Assembly (NCBI GenBank): GCA_948847595.1
Contig: CAQOGY010000012.1
Span: 13,366-77,365 of the forward strand
Source: an uncultured Bacteroides sp.
Lineage (GTDB): Bacteria; Bacteroidota; Bacteroidia; Bacteroidales; Bacteroidaceae
DNA length: 64,000 nucleotides
Direction of reading: 5' to 3'
Made by a program: the position numbers and the translations under genes. Positions 50,142 through 60,000 of the stretch are shown in pieces (position 1 is the stretch's first letter; each line of letters starts with the position of its first letter). The notes below the pieces were generated by a model. It had not been told where the DNA came from. It did not search any database and worked only from the letters and a program-made list of their open reading frames with translations.

Positions 50142-50837
50142 TTATCTGTATTTTTCAACTAATTCCTCAAGACCGCCATGATGCCCAATGCCTGTCGCTT
50201 GAATTTTCCATCCCCCTTTGTAGCGATATAACCTGCAAAATTCAATGGAAGCACATATTGAGAAATCCTCATTTAGATCATATCTGAAGTCTTCCTGACC
50301 TTCGGTTTCTTGCCCCTGCTTATAAAGACGGACATAAGCACGTTCTACCTGACCAAAGTTTTGTTTACGGTTTTGGTAGTCATATATGCTTACTGTGATT
50401 ACAATTTCTTGAATGTCATTTGACACTTTTGATAAATCTATATCCATAATTTCATCATCGCCATCTTCTGAGGTAGAACCATCTTGGTCATCTATTGACC
50501 CTATAACTGAAAATTCCGGTGAAACGGGTCTTGTCTCCTCTTTCCAATGCATATCAGCCGAATGATAGCAGCCTTGAGTATCAGTATAAGGTGGATATTT
50601 ACTTGCAGAAAAAGGTTCGAACCGTGTCAAATTAGATGGCAGAACTCTATGTTCACTATTATAATATACCAAGAAATCATCATTGAGTATTTTCTTATTG
50701 GCTCCAATCATGAATGCAGACACATCAAGGTCAAATGGATATGGTGATGCCCCTTCATTCACGTCCCATCCAAGCCCAACATGAAAAATATTCATGTTGA
50801 GCACGTGATTCTGTCCTTTTACAAGATTTATAGGCAT
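50142..50837 (-). CDS. TerD-family protein with an insert
   Basis: A 231-residue TerD protein: MPINLVKGQNHVLNMNIFHV at the start, FDLDVSAFMIGANKKI, then an inserted segment of about 40 residues (around RFEPFSASKYPPYTDTQGCY), then DGSTSEDGDDEIMDIDLSK and ICASIEFCRLYRYKGGWKI. The insert enlarges the loop between the two calcium-site strands. Four bases downstream of the first TerD gene. Confidence 0.85.
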   Translation of the reverse strand: MPINLVKGQNHVLNMNIFHVGLGWDVNEGASPYPFDLDVSAFMIGANKKILNDDFLVYYNSEHRVLPSNLTRFEPFSASKYPPYTDTQGCYHSADMHWKEETRPVSPEFSVIGSIDDQDGSTSEDGDDEIMDIDLSKVSNDIQEIVITVSIYDYQNRKQNFGQVERAYVRLYKQGQETEGQEDFRYDLNEDFSICASIEFCRLYRYKGGWKIQATGIGHHGGLEELVEKYR

Positions 50838-50840
50838 GGT

Positions 50841-51398
50841 TTATTGATATTTGTTGACCAATGCTTGCAATCCACCTTTGTTACCTATACCCATAGCTTC
50901 GAACTTCCATTCTCCGCCACGGCGATACAAACGCCCGAACTCAACGGCTGTTTCAATAGAGAAATCCTCGTCCAAATCATAGCGTGCTATTTCTTCGTTG
51001 GTGATTGAATTGTAGATGCGGATGTAAGAGTTTCTAACCTGCCCAAAATTCTGTTTCCTTTCGTCTGCCTTATAAATTGTAGCAACAAACAGAATCTCCT
51101 GAATGGAAGGGTCAACTTTTTGCAGGTCAACATTCAATGTTTCATCATCCCCTCCGTCACTATTGCCTCCAGTAGTGTCATCACCTGTAGATTCCACCGC
51201 TCCGTCTGGAGATTTCGGATTATTGTAGAATATGAAATAATTGTCATTGGGAATTTTCTTGTTGCTTCCCAACATAAATGCAGAGGCATCCAAATCGAAA
51301 TCAAAACCTGTACCTTCATTCGGGTCCCATCCGAGACCTACACTAACTTTAGATAGACCTATGCCTATCCGCTGTCCTTTTTCCAATGTAATTGCCAT
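50841..51398 (-). CDS. terD: TerD-family protein (canonical)
   Basis: A 185-residue canonical TerD/TerE protein: MAITLEKGQRIGIGLSKVSV, GLGWDPNEGTGFDFDLDASA, GDDTTGGNSDGGDDETLNVD, and AVEFGRLYRRGGEWKFEAMG before the end. Calcium-site acidic residues are all present. TerD proteins bind Ca2+ and belong to a membrane-associated stress complex; the symbol is family-level. It has its own -7 box at 51424-51431 close to the start codon, so the TerD part of the operon can be transcribed independently of the TerB-like gene. Confidence 0.9.
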   Translation of the reverse strand: MAITLEKGQRIGIGLSKVSVGLGWDPNEGTGFDFDLDASAFMLGSNKKIPNDNYFIFYNNPKSPDGAVESTGDDTTGGNSDGGDDETLNVDLQKVDPSIQEILFVATIYKADERKQNFGQVRNSYIRIYNSITNEEIARYDLDEDFSIETAVEFGRLYRRGGEWKFEAMGIGNKGGLQALVNKYQ

Positions 51399-51423
51399 AA
51401 TCGTATTTGCTTAAATTTTTACG

Positions 51424-51431
51424 CAAAATTA
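51424..51431 (-). promoter_or_regulatory. Internal -7 box before terD
   Basis: The minus strand reads TAATTTTG, matching TAnnTTTG, about 26 bases upstream of the first TerD start, in the 112-base gap after the TerB-like gene. Confidence 0.5.
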
Positions 51432-51510
51432 GGCAATAAGTATTTGATTTACAGAAATCTGCAATATTACACCCGATAAAGGAAAAAATCGTCTGCAAAA
51501 AGTTGCAAGG

Positions 51511-52908
51511 TTATAAGGCCAATACCCGGCTCCAAAAAGCAGAATCCTCAAAACGGCAAATTTGCTTTGCTTGCATATCGTAACATAGACACAGTTCCGG
51601 AGGAATGGCTACACAGTAATTGCCAAAAAGATTTCGTTGAACCAAGTAGTCATCGGCATTGCTTAATAATTCTCCGATTTGGCGAATTTGTTGTTTAATC
51701 AAACTTAACATTGGCAACCTGTTTTCCGAAAGATATATTTTCGGTGCACGAGATTTATCGCCGCCAAAACCTTCATAAATCATCTCATACTTTAGCTGTA
51801 TGAGTTGCATACGGTGGTCAAATCTTTTTAGAGCTTTTACATTTTCTGGTTTACTGAAATTTATTCCACCACTTCCTGATTCCAACAAAAATAAGGCATA
51901 CAAGGCTTTCTCTCTTCTATGAAGTTTTGATAACTTTATTTCGGCCTCAGGCAAGAGAATCTCTCCATGAAGCAGGTCTATAACAACACTGCTTCTGACG
52001 CCTTTTCTATCTGTAAATATGTCAAATACCTGCTTGTAGTAACCGCGATAAACAAATCTTTCCTTACCTTCAAAAGAAGGATTCAATACTCTTGGCTTAT
52101 ACAATTTCATGAACAAGTCTGTAAAATCCCTTGCTATATTGAGAGCGTCCTTTTCGAGAGTTATCGAAAGAAAATTTGAGTATATCTTACCTTCAACAAG
52201 CGAATCGTTTATACACAAAAGCATCGACGGTAACGATTCGTTCAAGTCTTTGAGATTCATTTTCCCGACAATGCCTTCCTTGCAGAAATCAGAAGTATTC
52301 AACGAGGTTAACTGCCGTATCATATCTCCCATCTGTTTTTCTGAAATTTTAGGATACAGAAATGAAAGCAATGATAATAATTTGCTTTGTGGCAATGACT
52401 TATAATGCTCGCATACCTTTGGGAGATAGACAAAATTCAAACCTATCAATCGGAATTCATTGGATATTTCCCTGTAAGCATCAGAGATTTCTTTATTTGC
52501 CTCCTTGTAATATTCCCCTTCAATATAAAGTATCTGTGATTTTTCGGCTAACGTGTTATTGGGTAAAACTGTCGAATATATTTCAGCTTGTGTGAAATAT
52601 TTTTCAGACAAACAAGCTATGATGGCAAGTACAATAAGCCCCTCTTCTCGACTAAAAGCGTTGTCTGACAAGGCCAAATTGTAAAAATCTCCAATAATGT
52701 CATGGATTAGACCTGGAGATAAATTCTTTAACAGGCAAACAGCATCGGACAAAGTCATGGAATCGCCCATAGCTTCATCATCTTTCGTTATGCGGTACTT
52801 GTCTTTGATTCCATCCAAGTAATCAATTTCTCGTAAGTCGATAATAGAATCAGCTTTCACAATGTCTGAAACTATCCGCATAATACCAGCACGTTCATTC
52901 TGCTTCAT
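51511..52908 (-). CDS. TerB-like domain protein heading the Ter operon
   Basis: A 465-residue protein. The N-terminal 120 residues have the TerB helical pattern (IMRIVSDIVKADSIIDLREI, then DNAFSREEGLIVLAIIACLS), with acidic residues spaced as in metal-binding TerB proteins. The rest is helical, with SLLSFLYPKISEKQMGDMI and a C-terminal part without a recognised domain. It is the first gene of the Ter locus, 112 bases before the TerD genes and behind a leader of about 460 bases. Exact family assignment beyond TerB-like is uncertain. Confidence 0.75.
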   Translation of the reverse strand: MKQNERAGIMRIVSDIVKADSIIDLREIDYLDGIKDKYRITKDDEAMGDSMTLSDAVCLLKNLSPGLIHDIIGDFYNLALSDNAFSREEGLIVLAIIACLSEKYFTQAEIYSTVLPNNTLAEKSQILYIEGEYYKEANKEISDAYREISNEFRLIGLNFVYLPKVCEHYKSLPQSKLLSLLSFLYPKISEKQMGDMIRQLTSLNTSDFCKEGIVGKMNLKDLNESLPSMLLCINDSLVEGKIYSNFLSITLEKDALNIARDFTDLFMKLYKPRVLNPSFEGKERFVYRGYYKQVFDIFTDRKGVRSSVVIDLLHGEILLPEAEIKLSKLHRREKALYALFLLESGSGGINFSKPENVKALKRFDHRMQLIQLKYEMIYEGFGGDKSRAPKIYLSENRLPMLSLIKQQIRQIGELLSNADDYLVQRNLFGNYCVAIPPELCLCYDMQAKQICRFEDSAFWSRVLAL

Positions 52909-53576
52909 TGCCGAGTCAAAGTGCGGACTTGATTCCCGGCAAGCCTGCTGTTACACAAAAAGATTTAGACAAAAGAAAAGCGTGGGAATCATGCTTGTTA
53001 CTCGTCCCACACATAGAGGCTCTGGCATCGCCCTGTTAGTCGAAACGAGCAACGCCGAAGCCCACGCCGATATGTATATAAACGAATATGATGCAAACAA
53101 CCGACAAGGTCTGCCTGCATACAATCAATCGGATATAACATACCCATGGACATCTACCGTTGCTTTGAATTTGACTAACAATTCGAAACTGCCAGATTTC
53201 TATGTGTCAAGAACAAAGCGTCAAGTAAACGCCTTCACATTTTGTCTGTCCTCAATCCCGACCCATCATAGCCCACTGTTATCCATTTAGGGGGATGACA
53301 GCCCGGCGTGAGCAGCCTTTCTATACACAACCTCTTTTGAAAGGATGAGCTTAGAAAGAAGTCGAGGACTGTTGCAAAGATAACCAATTGCGTCTTAAAT
53401 CAAGAAAGAAATATGAAAAAGTTTATTATTGCAGAGCGAGATTGTTTTATTAAGACCAACGGGATGATATGCCTCCACACTACTTAAAGTAGTATGGGAG
53501 CAAGCCGTTTCGGTATGCCCGAAACACAAACTTGGGGGCAGCGGATTTTTCCGGTTGGCAAGCTTTCCTTTAAGCG
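52909..53576. other. Ter operon leader and scar region
   Basis: About 670 bases without a convincing gene. The -7 box at 53375-53382 would produce a leader of about 460 bases before the TerB-like gene. A rightward frame from 52862 overlaps the TerB-like gene on the other strand and shows no protein-like features. Between 53400 and 53576 the DNA looks like scar sequence next to the transposase tail. Confidence 0.5.
53375..53382 (-). promoter_or_regulatory. -7 box for the Ter operon
   Basis: The minus strand reads TATCTTTG, matching TAnnTTTG, with TTG about 18 bases upstream. It is about 467 bases upstream of the TerB-like start. Confidence 0.5.
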
Positions 53577-53700
53577 TATAGCCTAGCCAGTCTGAACATG
53601 AAGAATTTCAGATCAGCCACCCCTCTTAACTGGCTTCGAAAAGCTTTGATTTTAGCATTGAACGACTCCGCTGAAGCATTTGTCAATCGTTCTTCAAAAT
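53570..53700 (-). pseudogene. C-terminal remnant of an ISL3-like transposase
   Basis: The minus strand encodes FEERLTNASAESFNAKIKAF, continuing RSQLRGVADLKFF and ending RLARLYA before a stop at 53570-53572. This is the typical tail of ISL3/ISAon1-like DDE transposases. A stop codon cuts the frame immediately upstream (at about 53704), so only about 43 codons are left. It marks an old insertion at the right side of the Ter operon. Confidence 0.8.
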
Positions 53701-53730
53701 TTTAGGGGAAATACCTAAAGATACAAAAAA

Positions 53731-53775
53731 GCCAACTAATTCGCAATACTTTTAGTATGAATTAGTTGGCTAATT
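53731..53775 (-). terminator. Terminator after ppx
   Basis: Long perfect stem: AGCCAACTAATTC pairs with GAATTAGTTGGCT around a short loop, flanked by A and T runs on both sides, so it works in both directions. It lies about 50 bases after the ppx stop. Confidence 0.85.
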
Positions 53776-53826
53776 TTATAGGATTTACTGAATATCCCTA
53801 GTTAAAACAGCTATGCACAATTCCTT

Positions 53827-54735
53827 TTATTCCGTTTTCAGGTCTATGGCATACAAATTGTCAATAATACCATCTGCTAAGCCAATGACCGGAACATGGA
53901 TATACTCAGCTTTGACAATACCTGCAATTATCAGAAATATCCCAGCGGCGGGAACAATAACATCTGCACGGTCAGTTTTCAGATTAAATTCTTCCATGCG
54001 CTGTTCAAGAGTTAGAACTTTTAACTTATCATACAGCTCCTGCAAAGAAGTGATTGGCAAACGTGATTGTTTCTTATCCTTTTTATCAGCAAGACGATAA
54101 AGTTTATTAATATTTCCACCCGAACCTATAATATTGACACCTTGAAAATCAGCAGTTAAACGAGTCAAGTCACTTTTCATCTGTTCCCAACTACCTTCTC
54201 TTACAGAATTGCTCAACATTCGGACGGTACCTATATTATATGATAGAGACTGTACCAACTCTCCGTTGATGAGAAAATTTATTTCCGTACTTCCCCCACC
54301 GACGTCTACATATATATAGTTTCCGGCACGGTCTTCCAAACACTCGATATGATTGTTATAAATCATACGTGCTTCCTCTTGACCGTTAATCACTTCAATG
54401 TTGATTCCCGTATCTTTCCATACCTTTTTGATTACAGACTTGCCATTTTGGGCATCACGCATGGCAGAAGTGGCACAAGCCCTATAGTTTGTCACTTCAT
54501 AAATTTTCATCAATTGTCGGAAAGCCTTCATCAACCTGCGCAATTTCATCACCTTTGCATCCGACACTTCTCCCAAGGAAAAAACATCAAAGCCTAAACG
54601 TAGAGGTACACGCAGGAGCATCACTTTGGAAAGGCGCTTATTGGCTAGATTCTCATTATTCTTCACCTTTTTGATTAACAACCGCACTGCGTTAGAGCCG
54701 ATGTCAATAGCTGCGTAACATTTACTATCAGTCAT
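53827..54735 (-). CDS. Exopolyphosphatase / Ppx-GppA family protein
   Basis: A 302-residue protein of the ASKHA fold: AAIDIGSNAVRLLI (phosphate-1 loop), YRACATSAMRDAQNGKSVI, IEVINGQEEARMIYN, YVDVGGGSTEINF (phosphate-2) and IIGSGGNINKLYRLA. Typical short Ppx of Bacteroidetes, without the C-terminal extension. It would hydrolyse polyphosphate or pppGpp. Its start overlaps the remnant of ppk by 8 bp, the normal ppk-ppx operon arrangement. Confidence 0.92.
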   Translation of the reverse strand: MTDSKCYAAIDIGSNAVRLLIKKVKNNENLANKRLSKVMLLRVPLRLGFDVFSLGEVSDAKVMKLRRLMKAFRQLMKIYEVTNYRACATSAMRDAQNGKSVIKKVWKDTGINIEVINGQEEARMIYNNHIECLEDRAGNYIYVDVGGGSTEINFLINGELVQSLSYNIGTVRMLSNSVREGSWEQMKSDLTRLTADFQGVNIIGSGGNINKLYRLADKKDKKQSRLPITSLQELYDKLKVLTLEQRMEEFNLKTDRADVIVPAAGIFLIIAGIVKAEYIHVPVIGLADGIIDNLYAIDLKTE

Positions 54736-55035
54736 TCGTTATATGTGATTTGTAATACTTATATAGTTCTTCTTGCGAGCGAAAAGATTCTTCGGTATCC
54801 GTTGTCCAAAGGCAGTTCTTACCGCTTCCGTCGACAACGCTACCCTGACAATTACCCCGGAGTCCAAAATCAATGACTTTCCATAAATCCTCCTTGATTC
54901 GAGAATCATAAACGGGAGTGATTACTTCCACCCTGTTATCCAAGTTGCGCGGCATCCAGTCCGCCGAACCGATAAAAGTCTTATTCTCTCCACCCGCTGC
55001 ATAAATCAAAGAAATCTTCAAAAGATCGCAGCTTA
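54728..55035 (-). pseudogene. ppk: ppk1 C-terminal remnant (polyphosphate kinase)
   Basis: The frame ending at 54728 carries the C-terminal part of polyphosphate kinase 1: KTFIGSADWMPRNLDNRVEV followed by ITPVYDSRIKEDLWKVIDF and a short tail. About 100 of roughly 700 codons remain. Upstream of about 55035 the reading frame changes to sequence unrelated to PPK, so the gene is cut by a deletion or rearrangement. Without it the adjoining exopolyphosphatase has lost its usual partner, unless another ppk lies elsewhere in the genome. Confidence 0.85.
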
Positions 55036-55351
55036 AAGAAAATGAACAGATTTGTATAGTGATGAACAAAAAAGAGGTGCATCGTGCATTACGACACACC
55101 TTCTTGTTGATTTATATCTATATAAACCTATAATTTAAATTAGATATTCAAACTTTTGATATCAATTTGATTGAATGTAGATAAAATATAAAGAACAAGT
55201 CTGATGAATCCTCAAATTCAATAAATTGACTCATGGCCATCACAATCTATTTGGCTATTCATGCCACCGTTATTGCTTATTCTAACTCTTCAAAAGAGTA
55301 GGAACAGCGTGCAGGCAAAAGATCAGTCCATGAATTACTATCGATAGCATC
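55036..55351. other. Junction DNA between ppk remnant and the phosphodiesterase gene
   Basis: About 315 bases with no gene. A hairpin near 55065-55105 (AGGTG/CACCT arms with an inner CGT/ACG pair, flanked by AAAAAA and TTCTT) may terminate transcripts of the phosphodiesterase. The rearrangement that cut ppk ends in this stretch. Confidence 0.5.
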
Positions 55352-56443
55352 TCACAGAGAAATGGTATATTTCAGTCCTTTATCGGGAGCCACAATAAAG
55401 TTCGTTACCTCGAAATTTACATCGCCACCTTTGATACCCTGTTTAAACCCGATACGGACAGTGTAACGCGTATGTGGCTTTAAGGTCATATCCCGGAAAT
55501 ACACCAATAAAGTGTCATGCGCTGTCTTTTTCAGTTTCAAAACAAGATCCGTCACATTGGTGATAGAGAGCGTCACTCCTTGCTCATTACGACTTACCTC
55601 TTCAATCTTCACGCACTTTTCAAAAAAGGGACGAAGCAAGTCTTCTCGTCCTATCAGCAACTCATGAAAATAAGCAGCAGTACGGCGATTGTCTAAAGCT
55701 TCGCGGATACCTTGCAAAGAGCGTTCCTTCGCAAAGACAAACGTCATGGTACGGTGTTCTCCTTTCTCAAAGTCGTAATCAGTCTGAATCGGCTGATGAA
55801 TATCGGAAGTACCGATCATCGTAAGGTTTTTATCCAAACACCACTGAATGGCTTCAGGCATATACAAATGACCGTTTGCCACTTCGATACCGTGCATACA
55901 GCCTTCTTGATAGAGTGCTGTATGTTCTGGCCACCACTTGGTCGTATCCGGTTGTTGACTATCCCATCCGGGATGGTTCCAAAACATAAAAGCGCCCTGC
56001 TTTTTGGCTTCACGAAAAGCATCCTTGTAGTCTTTTTGTTCCAATGGATTGGAATCAGACAAGAAGATGGCATTAAAGTGTCCGGGTGCCATGGCTCGCG
56101 TAATCTCACTGCCCTTAATCAAAAGTATCCCCAACTTCTCAGCTTGTTCCCGACAAAGGTCGAACGAACGGTTATGATCCGAAACAACATCCTGTTTGTG
56201 AGGGCGGTACTCAATATGTTCTGTCAGTGAAATGGCATCCAGTCCATCCCGGTAGGCTTCATCTACACGCACGGTAGGCCAAACCAGACCATCGGAGAAC
56301 ACAGAGTGCATGTGAAAGTCACACTTCAACGTGGTATATCCGTCCAAATCAGGAACCTGAATTTCATTCCGGCGTTGCGCCTGTCCACTCATCAAGCAAG
56401 TGGTCAAAAGGAATGCACTCACCAATACTTTCTTTACTTCCAT
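55352..56443 (-). CDS. PHP-domain phosphodiesterase (Sb-PDE-like), secreted
   Basis: A 363-residue protein from the ATG at 56443 (signal peptide MEVKKVLVSAFLLTTCLMSG, cut after GQA). The PHP domain shows CDFHMHSVFSDG, SLTEHIEY, GSEITR, FWNHPGW and IGTSDIHQP, the set of His/Asp metal ligands of PHP phosphoesterases; a C-terminal beta-rich domain follows. Such secreted proteins are seen next to SusC/SusD pairs. It reads leftward, away from the SusC/SusD operon that starts 577 bases to its right. Substrate unknown; a phosphodiester is likely. Confidence 0.83.
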   Translation of the reverse strand: MEVKKVLVSAFLLTTCLMSGQAQRRNEIQVPDLDGYTTLKCDFHMHSVFSDGLVWPTVRVDEAYRDGLDAISLTEHIEYRPHKQDVVSDHNRSFDLCREQAEKLGILLIKGSEITRAMAPGHFNAIFLSDSNPLEQKDYKDAFREAKKQGAFMFWNHPGWDSQQPDTTKWWPEHTALYQEGCMHGIEVANGHLYMPEAIQWCLDKNLTMIGTSDIHQPIQTDYDFEKGEHRTMTFVFAKERSLQGIREALDNRRTAAYFHELLIGREDLLRPFFEKCVKIEEVSRNEQGVTLSITNVTDLVLKLKKTAHDTLLVYFRDMTLKPHTRYTVRIGFKQGIKGGDVNFEVTNFIVAPDKGLKYTISL

Positions 56444-57019
56444 ATAATCTATTAATTTAAATGATGAATTTACTATTTCCAAGCAGGGTTTAGAGGCAAT
56501 AAAGCAGGATTATCCGCATACCGACAAAGTTCCATTTGGCTGATTACTGAATGCTCCATCAATCCACATCCTCTCCAAAAAGACATTGGCGCAGCGACGG
56601 ATAAAAGTGGCACACTACCCATGCCGGAAAGGACTTTTGCTCTATGATTCATGTATTTGATGATATATGCCTGTTATTGATATGGTGGCAAAAATACCGG
56701 CATCATATTACATAGCAGTTAAGTGGCAGAAACGTTTCAATGACAAAATAAAGTACGTTTTTTTACATTAATCGATTACAATCCACCTACCCGGAACCTC
56801 TCCCCGAACTCCTCATACTTGGCAACGATACCTTAATATATACGAGCGGTCATCTTTGACTTACCGGTTTTTTTATGTAACATTTTCTTAACGCTTTCGA
56901 ATTTGGAACTTAACCAGTTTCGCTTTCCCTGTAATACGGATATGCCTTACTTTGCGACCGTTTTTAAGAGTTATTGACTACTTGTCAACAAAGGATTTTT
57001 AGTTATTAAATATTGTTAT
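56444..57019. other. Divergent intergenic region with an orphan C-terminal frame
   Basis: About 575 bases between the leftward phosphodiesterase and the rightward SusC gene. The leftmost part carries a protein-like frame on the minus strand (see 56473-56652). Nearer SusC, a near-consensus TTACTTTG at about 56952 is a weak -7 box candidate. No other gene. Confidence 0.45.
56473..56652 (-). pseudogene. Orphan 59-codon frame, possibly a gene remnant
   Basis: A frame from MNHRAKVLSGMGSVPLLSVA to the end NPALLPLNPAWK, whose tail resembles the C-terminus of outer-membrane lipoproteins such as SusD-like proteins. It ends 30 bases upstream of the phosphodiesterase start, in the same direction. Stop codons lie immediately upstream. 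It could be the end of a lost gene of the same locus. Identity not established. Confidence 0.35.
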
Positions 57020-60000
57020 ATGAAATTACGTTACTTACAGATTGCATCGTCTATCTGTATTACATGCTGTCACTTAGGGATGTCTCATCCTGCTCTTGCA
57101 TCACAGACTTACAGCAAGATGTTGACCAAAGAGTATGTTGTGACAAAGAAGAATGTCAACGGTACCATTGTTGACAAGGATGGAAACCCACTGATTGGAG
57201 TAACCATCTTTGAGAAAGGTACAGACAACGGATGTATCACAGATTTCAACGGCCAATACCAGCTCTCGCTATCCAATCGGGATGCTGTCATTGTCATCTC
57301 CTACGTTGGATACAAGACACAGGAACTGAAAGGAGACCAGCTGGTCGAGAAAATTGTGCTCGAAGAAGATGCAGTTGCGCTGGATGAGTTGGTCGTTGTC
57401 GGATACGCCGTCCAGAAAAAGAAAGAACTGACCGGTTCAACCTCCTCACTCAAGGCCAGCGACAAAAAGCTTTCGGTAACAACCAGCTTGGACCAGATGA
57501 TGCAAGGTAACCTGAGCGGTGTAAACATTACGAACGCATCAGGTATGCCCGGTGGAGCTGTCCGTGTCAGCATCCGTGGTGTAGGGTCTATCAACGGCTC
57601 AAACGAACCATTGTTCGTCATTGACGGTATACCTGTAAGCAACTCGGACAATTCAGGCGTCAACGGACGCTTTGGTGGTAGCGTGCAGAATCCGCTGTCC
57701 ATGCTCAATCCCAACGACATCGAGTCAATAGACGTACTGAAGGATGCAGCGGCAACGGCCATCTATGGTTCGAGAGCTACCAACGGTGTTGTGATGGTCA
57801 CCACCAAGAGAGGAAAGAAAGGCCAACGGACAACCGTAAATCTTAGTGCTTCATACGGTTTGCAGTCACTTCCCAAGGAAATCGAAATGGCTGACTCGGA
57901 TCTTTACCTTACTGTTCGTAACGAAGCCGTCAACAACTACAATACCCAAAACAACCTGAAACCGGGAGACAACCTCTACAAGACTCTGGAAGTCAACCCC
58001 CGTCCGGGACAACCCGATACAGACTGGATCGATCTCATTACTCACGACCAAGCAGCCGTACAAAACTACGAGGTTTCGGTTTCCAGCGGTAGCGAAAAGA
58101 CGCGTTTCTACTCTTCTTTGGGATACTTCGACCAGGAAGGTATTATCCTTACGAACCGATTCCGGAGATATTCACTCCGCACCAATGTCGACCACGACAT
58201 CTCCAACGCCTTCCAGACTGGGGTGTCCATTGCACTCAGCAAAACCATTAACAACCGCGTTCCCAATGACAACGTCGGCAACGGCATCTTTACACGCTCC
58301 ATCGAGCAGCGGCCGTTTGATGTGCCGTTCAAAGAAGATGGAAGATACATGATTGGAGGCGTGGATATTCCACGACACAACGGGATCCAGGTCCTAAATG
58401 AACAAAAGTCCAAAAACGAATGGTACAGAGTGCTGGCCAACGCCTACCTGACCATCAAACTGTTGGAAGGACTGGAATACAAGCTCAGCCTGAGCGGAGA
58501 CATCCGCTATTCAAACGACTATCTGAAGCTGACTAAGGACCATCCCTACGGCAGTCCGAAAGGTGAGATTACAGACTATCGTTCGATGATGCAGAATTAT
58601 CTGATCGATAATACATTGACTTATACCAAACAGATCAAGGACTTCAATTTCACGGCATTGGGAGGGTACTCCATGCAAGAAATCAACACAGATGCCAGTT
58701 CTATTGTCGGCAAGGACTTCCCGTCTTCACAATTTGACTACATCAACGCGGCAGGTAGAATCAACAGCGCTTCTACCACCGGAGGAAAGAATCGACTCAT
58801 CTCTACCTTCTTCCGATTGAACATGGGTTATGCGGACAGATACCTTTTCACCTTCTCTATCCGTGCAGACGGTTCATCCAAGTTCGCTGACGGTAACCAA
58901 TGGGGTACCTTCCCATCGGTGTCAGGTGCTTGGCGCATCAGCAACGAATCCTTTTTTCCAAAAGACGGAATCATCTCGGACCTGAAGCTGCGTGCCAGCT
59001 GGGGTATGACCGGTAACCAGGAAGGAATTGGAAACTATGACTCCCGTTCACTGGCAAATGGCGGACACAACTACAACGGCCAGGACGGCATTGCTATCAC
59101 CACCCTGGCCAATCCGGACTTGAAATGGGAAAAGTCCGACCAGACAAACATCGGTCTGGACCTGTCGCTGTTCAATGACAGAGTCACTGTCGGTATGGAC
59201 TATTTCATCAAGAACACGAAAGACTTGCTTTATGACCGCCCGCTGCATACTACAACTGGATTCTCATCCATTACCCAAAACATCGGCAGCATGCGAAACA
59301 CCGGTTTCGAATTCAATGTAGAGAGTCACAACATCATGAACGACCGGTTCAGCTGGGATACACAGTTCAACATCTCAACGATCAAGAACAAGCTGACCTC
59401 ACTGATTGATGAAAAGCCCATTCCTGTAGGCAACCATGTCCTTCAGGTGGGACAACCCATCGGATCCTTCTACATGTATAAAATGGATGGTATCTATCAA
59501 GATAATCAAGAGGTTCCTGAAAAACTTTATGCCAAGGGGGTTCGTGCCGGTGACATCAAGTATGCAGACAAGGACAATGATGGTGATTTGACACCCGCCG
59601 ACAAGGAAATCGTCGGAAAGCCCCTTCCGGATTTCTTCGGTGGTCTCACCAACCGGTTCAGATACGGCAATTTCGACCTGACCATCTTCAACACTTTCTC
59701 CGTTGGCAACGATGTCTATGCTACCGGTATGGGTGGTATTGATGCCGTTGGACACAACAACTACGGCATGCGTAAGGACATTGCTGCCAACCGATGGACC
59801 GGCCCCGGCACAAACAACTCGATACCTCGTGCCATGATCAGCACGCACAACACACAGGCATCTACCTACCTGCTTCATGATGGCTCATACTTCAAATTCA
59901 AGGATGTGACACTGGGGTATACCCTTCCGTCAAACCTGACCCAGAAGCTGAACATCAGCAATATGCGTGTGTACCTGTCCGCACAGAATCTGTGGACCAT

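Noticed and set aside
52862..53290. A 142-codon rightward frame over the Ter leader
   Set aside because: It begins inside the TerB-like gene on the opposite strand, has no recognisable motif, and lies where the operon leader is expected.
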